Of a stretch of 64,000 bases of DNA, positions 17,601 through 25,685 are shown piece after piece (within the stretch, counting starts at the first letter, position 1; each line of letters begins with the position of its first letter). The notes below the pieces were generated by a model. The model was not told the origin of the DNA, made no database searches, and saw nothing but the letters and a program-made list of their open reading frames with translations. A program made the position numbers and the translations under genes. The stretch is from MGBC163016 sp964631345 (GTDB taxonomy: Bacteria > Actinomycetota > Coriobacteriia > Coriobacteriales > Eggerthellaceae). Location of the stretch: NCBI GenBank assembly GCA_964631345.1, contig CAZVWE010000005.1, positions 62,001 to 126,000 on the forward strand, in the 5' to 3' direction.

Positions 17601-18144
17601 CAACGGGCACTAAAATCATGCCAGCAATTTCTATCCAATAAATAATTGGTAGTGCACTAAGCAGTGCGCCTTTTACTTCTTTGCGAACCTTGCCGTTGTC
17701 ATAATGAGCAAAAACGATCACCTTACGCTTACGCTGTGAACGATTACTTTGCGGTTCAGGAATGTTTTTTGCTGGAGTTGGCACATATTTTGCAATTACG
17801 TTTTGGCTTATTCCCCGATTGTTAAAGCTTGAAAATATCGGAACGCGAAGTGCGTCTAGGATAAATAAGATTCCCGTAATAAGTGTGATGATTAATGACG
17901 GCACAACCATTAATGGCAAAACAATTGAAAGGATTCCCAACACAACAGTTGCAATACAACATACAACCCGGGGTAATTCATAATTTGGGTTGCAATTGAA
18001 TTCTTCAATTTCAGGCGAAAGCTTTGCCTGTTCACGAAGGATCTCTTCTATGAAGAATGCCGCTTGTTGTTCTTCCTCGGTGCCGGCCGGTCTAGGACCG
18101 ATCACTTCTGATAGATGACCTGCGTATTCTTGTGCTTCTGACAT
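14674..18144 (-). CDS. Giant membrane protein with split, degenerate M28 peptidase fold
   Basis: 1156 aa. Residues 1-245 carry an M28-like N-terminal half: GPRPAGTEEEQQAA, two hydrophobic hairpins (about 60-105 and 160-215), FAHYD (His147, Asp149) and GANVNASGTGVLLELA. Residues ~998-1156 resemble the M28 C-terminal half: WFVAIGSELANNAG, FLDLDGLG, WRDSGAF and YAAQADDVFANLDEE. Between them is about 750 residues of low-complexity Ser/Gly/Glu/Ala/Arg sequence. Metal ligands look lost: Val231 where M28 enzymes have the bridging Asp, Ser1023 at the catalytic Glu of the usual EE pair, and Ala1127 where a His is expected. It is therefore probably not an active aminopeptidase. The ATG at 18144 starts the family motif region; the histidine kinase follows 15 bp on. 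Confidence 0.75.
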   Translation of the reverse strand: MSEAQEYAGHLSEVIGPRPAGTEEEQQAAFFIEEILREQAKLSPEIEEFNCNPNYELPRVVCCIATVVLGILSIVLPLMVVPSLIITLITGILFILDALRVPIFSSFNNRGISQNVIAKYVPTPAKNIPEPQSNRSQRKRKVIVFAHYDNGKVRKEVKGALLSALPIIYWIEIAGMILVPVVLLIELVMNLPVNTVLPLTVLLIVGVVIDLLPILGYIIHQTAQYNRGANVNASGTGVLLELARRINVEIPAMVAEEAIMHGEDAILDSGLVPEGAELIYDLDGQGTGEIPDAFAMAGAGNATFASEAANGAAPNQAESIKRATRQLENTNNNYFSGDLPPKDLQTQQNNQTFTAVPTDNSAANNIGASHSASLGSTMGTAVGSAMGVATGPAMGTMAGSAVVQVPTKDEDDGAPEWYKKARQKAHKSAVDAAPAQRSRFADALDNATIQSANAIEQFEAGEDVAGMQGQTGSSEAEQRLRKMRESMMGSMPASGSGVDGYLSQTTFAQDYEHSASIDIQTQRALEEQAARVAQAQAHGIQVDMPSQSVEAAQTIEATQNAAQQQAINERTLSFIPVEVDQTEIFAESNAAASGVSGAQYAGDDAEATLQSGGQKLGAAKSIDLPVRKDRRRRSISLPSLTGAIEGLEGGVQDAPLASDEGLDEQTKTENRQRRQERLASSLPHANADADMQAALDSLDVEEEESKSNVSMAGSFSAGASTAAFEPVGDELLDGVDEDDIYIEDADDSDYDLDFTSQGAPTGPGYVSMPKSRASRMFGRFRRKKKEAEETSLQDALGLDDNFDARSVGAARGGWESFRNDEMDVEDEWNGGAFSLGRNKGDDSESSRGSGRSGRGNSSRGESGRSQSRNSQNRSRRGNHASTSFGNYDEDLEEFEFIDPDIDATYEEDFVGNEGDAYEDTDREANRETTRESGREGSKRGVRGETRGESSSESRGEARSSRSSRGKSRRQGGATAARKHPDPAESVFGDLPLSLDAENNEREIIQKFTTGNINTEIWFVAIGSELANNAGMKNFIKQHKEELRGAIFLDLDGLGVGDLSVIEEEGLYLPVKINSRLKRYVTKASASLGLHVKNAKMRWRDSGAFIASKAGHPTLHIARMKDGKPAYAAQADDVFANLDEEMLKESSDFALEILRNI

Positions 18145-18249
18145 ATTTATTGCCTTTCTTTGGCATAGTTAGAATCAGTATATCATTGCATGTGTGTGTA
18201 CCGGGTAAATGCAAATTTTGCGAACTGATTATTACGGATTATTTTGCCA

Positions 18250-19569
18250 TTATTTTTGTGCGCTTATTTTTGCCACCTCAGCGTTCCAAAGGGAAATGTT
18301 TTCGTCATCCGATTTAACTTTCTCATATGCAACCTGAATAAAACTTTCAGGCGTTGCCTGGATAGTCAAATATAAATCAGCGGCTCGCGTTTCCAAGTCG
18401 TTATAAGATTCATTTGCTTCTGAGAGTTCTTCTGAATTACGACGAAGATATGCATCATCTGCTCGTATTGCTGCATTTTGGGCATCAATTCTTAAATTGA
18501 TATAGTCAACATAAACTTGCAGTGGGTTTTGAAACGAGGTCATATCTTCATTATTCAGCTTGGCTTCTTCTTCAAAGAGCGGTGTGGTTTGTTCTATGAG
18601 CGATTGCACTTCATCGCGCACAACAGCAAACTCATCACGAGCTTGCCCCGATAAAGTTTTTGCGTTTTCTGCTTGCGTGTCATCAAAAACGGATTTGATT
18701 GTGACAGCATCACGCGCCTTCGAATCAGCAGCGAGAATTTTGTCGATTATGCCGGCGCCTGTACGGTATTCTTTTGCGGCCTGGATAGATTCGTTTACCA
18801 GTTCCCGACCGATTTCCACAGTATTTAGTTGTGCATTGACCGACTGCAATGCATCGTTCATAGCTTGAGTATCATTTGGCAAACTCAAATTCTCTTGTAG
18901 GTTTTCAAGTGAAGTTTTTGCTGCACGTAGTTTTGTAAGCGTGCCTTCAAAACCAGAAATTGATGCGTCGTATCGTTTTTGTAAATCATCCGGATCAATA
19001 TCTGGAAGTGGTGTTGTGATGGCATATTCGACAACTGCCCGGAAATCAGCTGTCTGTTCATATAGGTTGCCAACAGATTCAATCTGTGAATTCAAATCAT
19101 TGACCACATCTTGATGTTGCCGAAACATGCCAATAGCCATGTTGGCGCCTATAAAAACAGCAACTGCACATGCTGCAATTATGAGGAACACGATAATGCG
19201 ACGTGTTTGAATTCGACGCTGTTTACGAATCCCAATTTCAGCAGGCGAGCCACCCCATGCTGTTTGTAAGTTGAGATTTGATGATGTATGTGCATGCGAT
19301 GCTCTACTTGCATGCTTTGCATTAGCGCTTCCGTTAAAACGCTTTAATGAGCGTCCCTTTTTGGATTTTCCTGAACGGGCAGATGAACTTGATCCTTCCC
19401 CTAAAGTAAAAAGTGAGATTTTACCTAACGGATGATCATCTAACTCTTCATCATCTCCTTTGATGGAATCTAGAACGCTAAAAGAAATTTCGTTCGAGGT
19501 TCCAGCGGTACGTCGTTTTATATGGCCAGAGCCATTAGCGTTGTTGGATTTTTTGGTGGATTTCGCCAT
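18250..19569 (-). CDS. Single-pass membrane protein with long coiled-coil exterior domain
   Basis: 439 aa. A Ser/Lys/Gly-rich cytoplasmic head (~1-115) with many basic residues is followed by one membrane helix (RRIIVFLIIAACAVAVFIGANMAIG, split here by position ~124-148) and about 290 residues of mainly helical, heptad-like sequence outside. The topology resembles a septum- or envelope-associated linker, but no family is recognised. It starts eight bases after the stop of the DinG-type helicase gene, so translation is likely coupled. Function unknown. Confidence 0.7.
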   Translation of the reverse strand: MAKSTKKSNNANGSGHIKRRTAGTSNEISFSVLDSIKGDDEELDDHPLGKISLFTLGEGSSSSARSGKSKKGRSLKRFNGSANAKHASRASHAHTSSNLNLQTAWGGSPAEIGIRKQRRIQTRRIIVFLIIAACAVAVFIGANMAIGMFRQHQDVVNDLNSQIESVGNLYEQTADFRAVVEYAITTPLPDIDPDDLQKRYDASISGFEGTLTKLRAAKTSLENLQENLSLPNDTQAMNDALQSVNAQLNTVEIGRELVNESIQAAKEYRTGAGIIDKILAADSKARDAVTIKSVFDDTQAENAKTLSGQARDEFAVVRDEVQSLIEQTTPLFEEEAKLNNEDMTSFQNPLQVYVDYINLRIDAQNAAIRADDAYLRRNSEELSEANESYNDLETRAADLYLTIQATPESFIQVAYEKVKSDDENISLWNAEVAKISAQK

Positions 19570-19577
19570 TATGATGC

Positions 19578-22500
19578 CTAGCTTGCGGTAGATGAACTTG
19601 TGCTATCTGCGGGGCTGGTTTGTTCTGCGGTGCTAGATTCCTCGGAAATGCTGGATTCCCCTGCGATGTTTGTTTTCATGGTTCGCTCATTGTGCTTTTG
19701 TTCAAGCTCAGCAGTAATTTCATCAAATGTGAGAGTTTGGACATTGTTGCTTGGAAGCGAATTTATAAACACCTGTCTATAACCTTTTGATACGAGACGC
19801 GAATCCGCAAGAATCAATACACCCGTATCGTTGGCTTTTCGAATAAGCCTTCCAGCTGCTTGTTTAATTTCAAGCACTGCTTGTGGAAGAACATAGTGTC
19901 TCCAAGCAGCATCATCACGAGTTGAGCGTTCGCATGAAAGAGGGTTTGTTGGTTTTTGAAATGGCAGTTTTGGGATTATGACACCTTTGAGAGTTGATCC
20001 TGGAGCATCAAAACCTTCCCAGAAACTTTTCAATGCAAAAAGCGACAATGTCTCATCGGCAATAAATTCATCGCGTAATCCTTTAACGGAAACACCCCAT
20101 CTTTGGCACACCACCCTTAGGTCTTCTTGTTTCAGCGCAGAAGCAACTTCGCTAAAACAGGTTTCCATTTCGGACTTATTTGTAAATAACGTAAGCATTG
20201 AGCCATGTTGTGCCGAATGAAATCCAATAAGCATTCGGGTTAGTTCTTTAAGATATTGAGGATTCTTTGGCTCTGGAATATCGCTCACGATATAAATCGC
20301 CATATTTTTATCAAAATCAAAGCTTGAGTTTAATTGCAATTCATTTGCACGAGATTGCGACGAAGTGTTTAAACCCATCGCGTTTTCGAAAGCCTCAAAC
20401 GAATTGTCAACCGTAAGTGTTGCTGAGGCAAACACTATTGATCGCGTTTGAGCATAAAGTGTTTCATCTAGTGTTGATCCCACATTGTAAAGCTGTGCTG
20501 ACAGTGTGTTAGAACCACGGTCTTTACGTTTAGACAAAGATGCGGAATAGACATACCTATCGCTGCCTTCCTTAAAAATTACAACACTCGCATTCACAAG
20601 ATCTTTGAGTTCTAACGCAATAGAGGCAATTTCTCTTTGGATATATGCAACACCTTCAATGTCTTCGAGATAACCAACCAATTCCTGACAAGAATTGATC
20701 AGTTTTTCTGCCCGATCTGTCATAGATTGATTTAATTCTTGCAGTTTTTTGAAAATTTCTGATCGCTGGACTTCATCGTTCATCCAAATATCAACTACAT
20801 CATATGATGATTTCTTTTGCGGATCAAAATACAAAAGATCGGGAACATGCAACGCAAATTCTCTTTCAGCATCAGCAAAATCAATTCCCGCTTTTCTTGC
20901 TTTTGCAGTTAACGCAAAGAAAAGTGTAAGGGCTGATTCGGGATCCTTTGATTTTGAAGACACAGCGCTTTCTGCGCGAGTGAACACATTTTTTGTGTCT
21001 GATCCTTCACTTACCCTTGCCACAAGTTTGTTTAAATCTTCAACAGAGATATCAAGGGACAACGCGCGTCTAGCTTCAGACTCTGCGCCATGAGCTTCGT
21101 CTACTATCCAATATCTAACGTTTGGTAAAAGCCCCCCATCGGCTGCAACATCGCAGAAAAGAAGGCTTTGGTTCGTGACTAAAATGTCGGCATCTTCAGC
21201 CATGCGCCTAGAGCCATGAACAAAACATTGCTCCCCATAGAAAGGACATTTCCTGCGAAGACAATCATGACTTGTAGTGGTTATTGCTCGTTTTGGTAAA
21301 AGACGAAAGTCAATTTTTAAAGTATCTATATCATCGAACGCTGTTTGCTCAATAAACGATAAGACTGTTGCAATAGCTGGTGCTTGCGTTTTCTTAACAT
21401 TTGCAACCTCGCGCATCTTTGCACCTTCAAGAACCAGGTTTTCAACTTTACGAAGACATAAATAATGTGAAAACCCTTTAAGAGGAGCAAAGGTTAGTTC
21501 ATTGTTGAAGGATTCAGAAAGCTTTGGTAATTCCTTATAAACTAACTGATCTAAAAGTGCGTTGGTTTTTGTTGCAACTCCAATTGTGATGCCATTTTCT
21601 ATAGCACACATTGCGGCTGGCACTAGATAGGCCATTGATTTTCCAACACCTGTTCCAGCCTCGATCATTAAGTTGACTGATTCCTCAAAAGAGTTACGTA
21701 CAGCTAAAGCCATCTCTAACTGCTCTTCGCGGGTCTCAAAATCAGGATAAAGCGATCCAACTATTCCATCAGGACTAAAAGCCTCTTCCACGTCATCGGG
21801 AGATGGAAACTTCATAGTTGGGAGCACTTCACCCGACGATGTTTCAATGCGTACATTTGAATCCTCGAGAAGGGATTCAGGTATCAAAGTTGCTGCATCT
21901 CTTTTGGCTTTACGCGGGCGTTCCTTTGCTCTTTGAGCTCGAATAGTTCGGAGTGAAAATGACTCTTGGGATGATTTTTTGGATGTTTCACGATTTGCAA
22001 AATAAGCAAACAATTCAGACTGTGGCCATTCCTCCACAGGCGCGAGTAAAGAAATTTCTCTAAGTAATGATTTTGGTATCGAATCAATCGCTGCAAGAAG
22101 AATCCTATATAACGCGCATGTTGCAGCCACATCTTCATCTGCTCGATGAGTTGATAAAGGCGCATCGAACGCTTTTACTAAATCAATCAACCTATGAGCC
22201 TTCATTCTGGGTAGACCAATTCTTGCAAGCTCAAGAGTGTCAATCCATGTATTTTGTGTAAGAGGAAAACCTGCAGGATGTTTTGTTATGAAGTTGCGAT
22301 CAAATTCGGCGTTGTGCGCGACCATTTTCGCGTCTCCTGCAAACTCCACAAGGCCTAAGAGTGCCTCTTCTGGAGTTGGAGCATCCGCTACATCTTCATC
22401 ATGAATGTTAGTTAGGTGCGCAATTTCGCCAGGAATAGGTTTTCCGGGATTTACAAACGTTACATACCAGCTAGTAATTTCACCTTTTTCAAGACGTGCA

Positions 22501-22694
22501 GCAGCGATTTGGGTTAATTCATCTTTTTTTAGCGATACACCGGTGGTTTCCGTATCAATCACAACAATATTGGTATCGTATTCTCCAAAATCACTTTCAC
22601 GTGCTTTTTGAGGAAGAGCTGCGTAACGTTTGATAATATCTTCAGGTGCTCCATCTGTAATATATTTAATCAAATTTGTCAGCTGATCTGCCAT
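19578..22694 (-). CDS. DinG-type helicase with N-terminal 3'-5' exonuclease domain
   Basis: 1038 aa. Residues ~40-200 are a DnaQ-like DEDDh exonuclease: VIDTETTGVSL (ExoI), HNAEFDRNFI (ExoII) and HRADEDVAAT (ExoIII). Residues ~310-1000 are an XPD/DinG-type superfamily-2 helicase: Walker A EAGTGVGKSMAY, four cysteines around CLRRKCPFYGEQC consistent with an Fe-S cluster, the DEAH box in WIVDEAHG, SATLTV, and FWEGFDAPGS with the late QAAGRLIRK motif. This architecture is seen in Gram-positive DinG proteins, some of which act mainly as nucleases; here both the helicase motifs and the exonuclease acidic residues are kept. It probably works in DNA repair or replication-conflict resolution. The tail is Ser/Thr/Ala-rich. 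First gene of the leftward pair with the coiled-coil protein. Confidence 0.92.
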   Translation of the reverse strand: MADQLTNLIKYITDGAPEDIIKRYAALPQKARESDFGEYDTNIVVIDTETTGVSLKKDELTQIAAARLEKGEITSWYVTFVNPGKPIPGEIAHLTNIHDEDVADAPTPEEALLGLVEFAGDAKMVAHNAEFDRNFITKHPAGFPLTQNTWIDTLELARIGLPRMKAHRLIDLVKAFDAPLSTHRADEDVAATCALYRILLAAIDSIPKSLLREISLLAPVEEWPQSELFAYFANRETSKKSSQESFSLRTIRAQRAKERPRKAKRDAATLIPESLLEDSNVRIETSSGEVLPTMKFPSPDDVEEAFSPDGIVGSLYPDFETREEQLEMALAVRNSFEESVNLMIEAGTGVGKSMAYLVPAAMCAIENGITIGVATKTNALLDQLVYKELPKLSESFNNELTFAPLKGFSHYLCLRKVENLVLEGAKMREVANVKKTQAPAIATVLSFIEQTAFDDIDTLKIDFRLLPKRAITTTSHDCLRRKCPFYGEQCFVHGSRRMAEDADILVTNQSLLFCDVAADGGLLPNVRYWIVDEAHGAESEARRALSLDISVEDLNKLVARVSEGSDTKNVFTRAESAVSSKSKDPESALTLFFALTAKARKAGIDFADAEREFALHVPDLLYFDPQKKSSYDVVDIWMNDEVQRSEIFKKLQELNQSMTDRAEKLINSCQELVGYLEDIEGVAYIQREIASIALELKDLVNASVVIFKEGSDRYVYSASLSKRKDRGSNTLSAQLYNVGSTLDETLYAQTRSIVFASATLTVDNSFEAFENAMGLNTSSQSRANELQLNSSFDFDKNMAIYIVSDIPEPKNPQYLKELTRMLIGFHSAQHGSMLTLFTNKSEMETCFSEVASALKQEDLRVVCQRWGVSVKGLRDEFIADETLSLFALKSFWEGFDAPGSTLKGVIIPKLPFQKPTNPLSCERSTRDDAAWRHYVLPQAVLEIKQAAGRLIRKANDTGVLILADSRLVSKGYRQVFINSLPSNNVQTLTFDEITAELEQKHNERTMKTNIAGESSISEESSTAEQTSPADSTSSSTAS

Positions 22695-22803
22695 TCATAC
22701 CACCGTAATCAGTTAATTCGCTTTATTCATTAGAGGTTAGATTATTCTAATATTAAAGCGTCATTAAAAAGAAGAGACGACCGAGTAGGGACTAGGGGTC
22801 TAG

Positions 22804-23439
22804 ATGAGCGATTATTTCGGAACGTATGCGGATTTTGAAACAATTTCAAAAAAGGATGCGTCGATGCTGCTCGGTGCAAGTAATGCTGTTGGCGATGTTT
22901 ATAACATTGACGTTGTTATTGAAGGCGGAAAACATATAGCTTGGATAGTTAGTTTATATGGTGAACGCATTGGTTATTTGAATCCAAAATTATCTAAACG
23001 TATAAGCCTTGCTAAAGCGCAAGGGTTAGTATGTAAGGCTATTCTTTCGTTTGTTGCTTATACAGAAAACCCAGAAGGTGGACGTTACTGGGGACAAGTT
23101 GCTCTTATTTGCTTTAAAGATGACCATGCGCAGGCTTTTGAGAATTTCATAAAAAATGTGTCGAAACGTATATCAAACGACGTAAGACCTAATGTGGAAT
23201 TTGGACAAGAAGGTGTAGAAAAAATTATAGAATCTGATGGATCTTGGATGCCTCAGAAAAATATTCCATTGCCAATAAACGAAAAAGGCACCGCATATTT
23301 AAAGCGCAGAAAACGTGCTCTAGACACATTGACTGAGATGGGACGAGCAAAAAATAAAGGGTGCTACGTCGCTAGTTGGGCATTTTTATTACTTGCGATT
23401 GCTGCTATTGCCTTCTGGATTAAAGGGTGTATGGGGTAA
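22804..23439 (+). CDS. Hypothetical protein, HIRAN-like fold and C-terminal TM
   Basis: 211 aa. The N-terminal ~110 residues include GERIGYLNPKLSKRI, which resembles the HIRAN pattern (a gene-name-like fold found on DNA-repair helicases) where a glycine-rich turn is followed by GYL and a helix; this is a weak resemblance. A basic linker (KRRKRALDT) leads to a single membrane helix at the C-terminus (about 192-207). AGGGGT precedes the ATG. It is divergent from the DinG-type gene, and its stop lies one base from the stop of the converging ddl gene, leaving no room for a terminator between them. Confidence 0.65.
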   Translation: MSDYFGTYADFETISKKDASMLLGASNAVGDVYNIDVVIEGGKHIAWIVSLYGERIGYLNPKLSKRISLAKAQGLVCKAILSFVAYTENPEGGRYWGQVALICFKDDHAQAFENFIKNVSKRISNDVRPNVEFGQEGVEKIIESDGSWMPQKNIPLPINEKGTAYLKRRKRALDTLTEMGRAKNKGCYVASWAFLLLAIAAIAFWIKGCMG

Positions 23440-23440
23440 T

Positions 23441-24406
23441 TTACAACGCAGCTTTCTCTAGAGCGCTGTCAATTAAGATTGAACATAGTTCTGGAAATTC
23501 TATTCCTGCAGCGCGAGCAGCGTCTGGTAATAACGAGGTTTCTGTCATTCCTGGTATCGTATTCGTTTCTAAAACCCAGAATGTTCCATCTTCCTCAAGC
23601 ATAAAATCTGTTCTAGACATTCCATGGCATTCTAAAACTTTATGAGTCTTAACAGCTGTTTCTTGTATTTTTTGAGTTATTTCATCATCAAGGCGTGCTG
23701 GACAAATATGCTCCGACCCACCTGGTAGATACTTTGAATCGAAATCATATGTCTCGGCTTTTGGAATAATCTCAATTATTGGTAATGCGTATGCATTTTC
23801 ACCTTGACCTAAAACAACCACTGTAAGTTCAGTTCCTTTTATATATTGTTCAACAACAACCGATTTATCAATATTTAATCCATCGTATATAGCCTGTGTA
23901 ATATCAGTTTTTCCCTGAACAATATAAACACCTAATGAACTACCCTCTGTTACTGCTTTAACAACAACTTTTTCACCCAATTTAGATGTAATTTCTTCAA
24001 CATCAAAAGTTTCACCTTGTTTAATAGTCACACTATCAGGTGTTGGGATTCCATGATTTTTATAAAACACTTTTGCTTTAGATTTATTAATACTTATTGC
24101 ACTTGATAAAACACCTGAACCAGTATACGGAAGGTTTATTAACTCAAGAAAACCTTGAATTGTTCCGTCTTCTCCACCTTTGCCATGAAGACATAAAAAT
24201 GCAACATCGAAGTTTCCATCTATTAAATTTTTGAGATCTTCTTTGTTTGATGTATCTAATTCAGTCACCTTATAGCCAGCTGCTATTAATGCACTAAGAG
24301 CTCCTTTTTTTGAAGCTAATGATATTTCTCGCTCACCACTAGTGCCTCCAGCAATTAAGGCAACCTTACAGTTTTTTGGAGTGTGTTTTTCGTACATTTG
24401 TTTCAT
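23441..24406 (-). CDS. ddl: D-alanine--D-alanine ligase
   Basis: 321 aa. It joins two D-alanines with ATP for the peptidoglycan pentapeptide. Canonical motifs are present: GGTSGEREISLASK with the catalytic Glu, HGKGGEDGTIQGFLE, TEGSSLGVYIV, the omega loop containing FDSKYLPGG with the Lys-Tyr typical of D-Ala-D-Ala specificity, SRTDFML with the active-site Arg, and LETNTIPGMT with the metal ligands. This is the housekeeping copy, in contrast to the divergent gene at 5310-6320. It starts the AT-rich origin domain and uses AGA-rich codons like its neighbours. Confidence 0.93.
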   Translation of the reverse strand: MKQMYEKHTPKNCKVALIAGGTSGEREISLASKKGALSALIAAGYKVTELDTSNKEDLKNLIDGNFDVAFLCLHGKGGEDGTIQGFLELINLPYTGSGVLSSAISINKSKAKVFYKNHGIPTPDSVTIKQGETFDVEEITSKLGEKVVVKAVTEGSSLGVYIVQGKTDITQAIYDGLNIDKSVVVEQYIKGTELTVVVLGQGENAYALPIIEIIPKAETYDFDSKYLPGGSEHICPARLDDEITQKIQETAVKTHKVLECHGMSRTDFMLEEDGTFWVLETNTIPGMTETSLLPDAARAAGIEFPELCSILIDSALEKAAL

Positions 24407-24538
24407 TCCTTATTTATAGTTAATCATTTTCTATAAGCTTTTCTCAAATTTTCTAAGTTAATTAATTCTAGTTGTAAAACTATTATTCTTCTTAATATTT
24501 CTATTTCTAGGCTTTAAAAGTGCTTTATTTTAATGAAC

Positions 24539-24550
24539 TATAATTTATTT
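24539..24550 (+). promoter_or_regulatory. Putative -10 box for leaderless rlmN
   Basis: A perfect TATAAT at 24539-24544 ends six bases before the ATG at 24551. No Shine-Dalgarno is present before either candidate ATG of rlmN. A transcript starting at the A of the ATG would be leaderless. No good -35 is seen, so this is tentative. Confidence 0.4.
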
Positions 24551-25666
24551 ATGTCAGATATTAGAGATTTAACAATTAATGAATTAACAGAACTTATCAC
24601 TCAGTTAAATGAGCCGAAGTTTAGAGCTAAACAACTCTATGAATGGCTTCATGTTCATAATGCGTCATCGTATAACCAGATGACGAATCTTCCAAAAACT
24701 CTACGAAATAAACTTTCAGAAACTTTTCCATTAGAACAAGCTTCGGTAATAGATAAAGAAGTTTCACAAGATGGCACTCGAAAATATGTTTTAGAGTTTA
24801 GTGATGGAAACACCGCTGAAACCGTAGCGATTCTTTCTAATGAAACACATGATGAAAAACATCCAGATCTTAACAACAATTATTCAGCGTCTACGGATTT
24901 AAAAGATTTAAAAGACGAAACTGAAACTGAGCGTTTAACTGTGTGTTTTTCAACCCAATCAGGATGTCCAATGGCGTGTGAATTCTGCGCAACGGGAAAA
25001 GAAGGGTTTTCCCGTAATTTAACAGCATCAGAAATGGTTTCACAAATTATTACTGCTTCTGAGGACACTAATCTCCGGGTAAGTAATGTAGTTGCTATGG
25101 GTCAGGGAGAGCCTTTCTTAAATTATGATCAATTACTAGTTGCATTAAGAAGATTAAACACCGATCCAGGTATTGAAATTGGAGCCCGGAAGATAACTGT
25201 TTCTACCTGTGGAATTATTGATGGAATTTTGAGATTTATAGAAGAACCAGAGCAATTTCGGCTTGCTGTGTCACTTCATTCAGCTGTGCAAAAAACTCGT
25301 AATAAATTAATGCCACATTTAGTAAATCAACCTTTAAATGATTTGAAGGACGCTTTGCTGAAATATAACCAATTTAAAGGGCGTAGAGTTACGTTGGAAT
25401 ATATGTTAATCAAGGATATTAATGACTCTAAACAGGAATTATTAGCTTTAATTGATTTCTGTGTTGGATTAAAGTGTCATGTTAATTTACTTCCATTAAA
25501 TTCCATTGATGGAAGTAAATTAAATCCATCACCTAAGACGGTGATGGATTTTTGGATTAAAGAACTTGAACTCAATAGTATTCCTGTAAGTGTACGCCAC
25601 TCAAAAGGCGCTGATATATCTGGAGCTTGTGGGCAGCTTAAAGCTAGAAGTAATAAGTTAGCTTAG
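24551..25666 (+). CDS. rlmN: 23S rRNA (adenine-2503-C2)-methyltransferase RlmN
   Basis: 371 aa radical-SAM enzyme that methylates C2 of A2503 in 23S rRNA and A37 of some tRNAs. Visible: the N-terminal helical part with KFRAKQLYEWLH, the radical-SAM cluster cysteines CPMACEFCATG, AMGQGEP, LHSA, LEYMLIKDIND, LPLNSI, and the C-terminal methyl-accepting cysteine in GACGQL. A frame six codons longer begins at 24533, but the MSDIRDL start at 24551 matches relatives and sits at leaderless distance from TATAAT. An extra polar stretch (~100-125) precedes the cluster motif. It is on the plus strand, against replication direction here. Confidence 0.93.
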   Translation: MSDIRDLTINELTELITQLNEPKFRAKQLYEWLHVHNASSYNQMTNLPKTLRNKLSETFPLEQASVIDKEVSQDGTRKYVLEFSDGNTAETVAILSNETHDEKHPDLNNNYSASTDLKDLKDETETERLTVCFSTQSGCPMACEFCATGKEGFSRNLTASEMVSQIITASEDTNLRVSNVVAMGQGEPFLNYDQLLVALRRLNTDPGIEIGARKITVSTCGIIDGILRFIEEPEQFRLAVSLHSAVQKTRNKLMPHLVNQPLNDLKDALLKYNQFKGRRVTLEYMLIKDINDSKQELLALIDFCVGLKCHVNLLPLNSIDGSKLNPSPKTVMDFWIKELELNSIPVSVRHSKGADISGACGQLKARSNKLA

Positions 25667-25685
25667 GTTTATTTTTAAATTCTTA

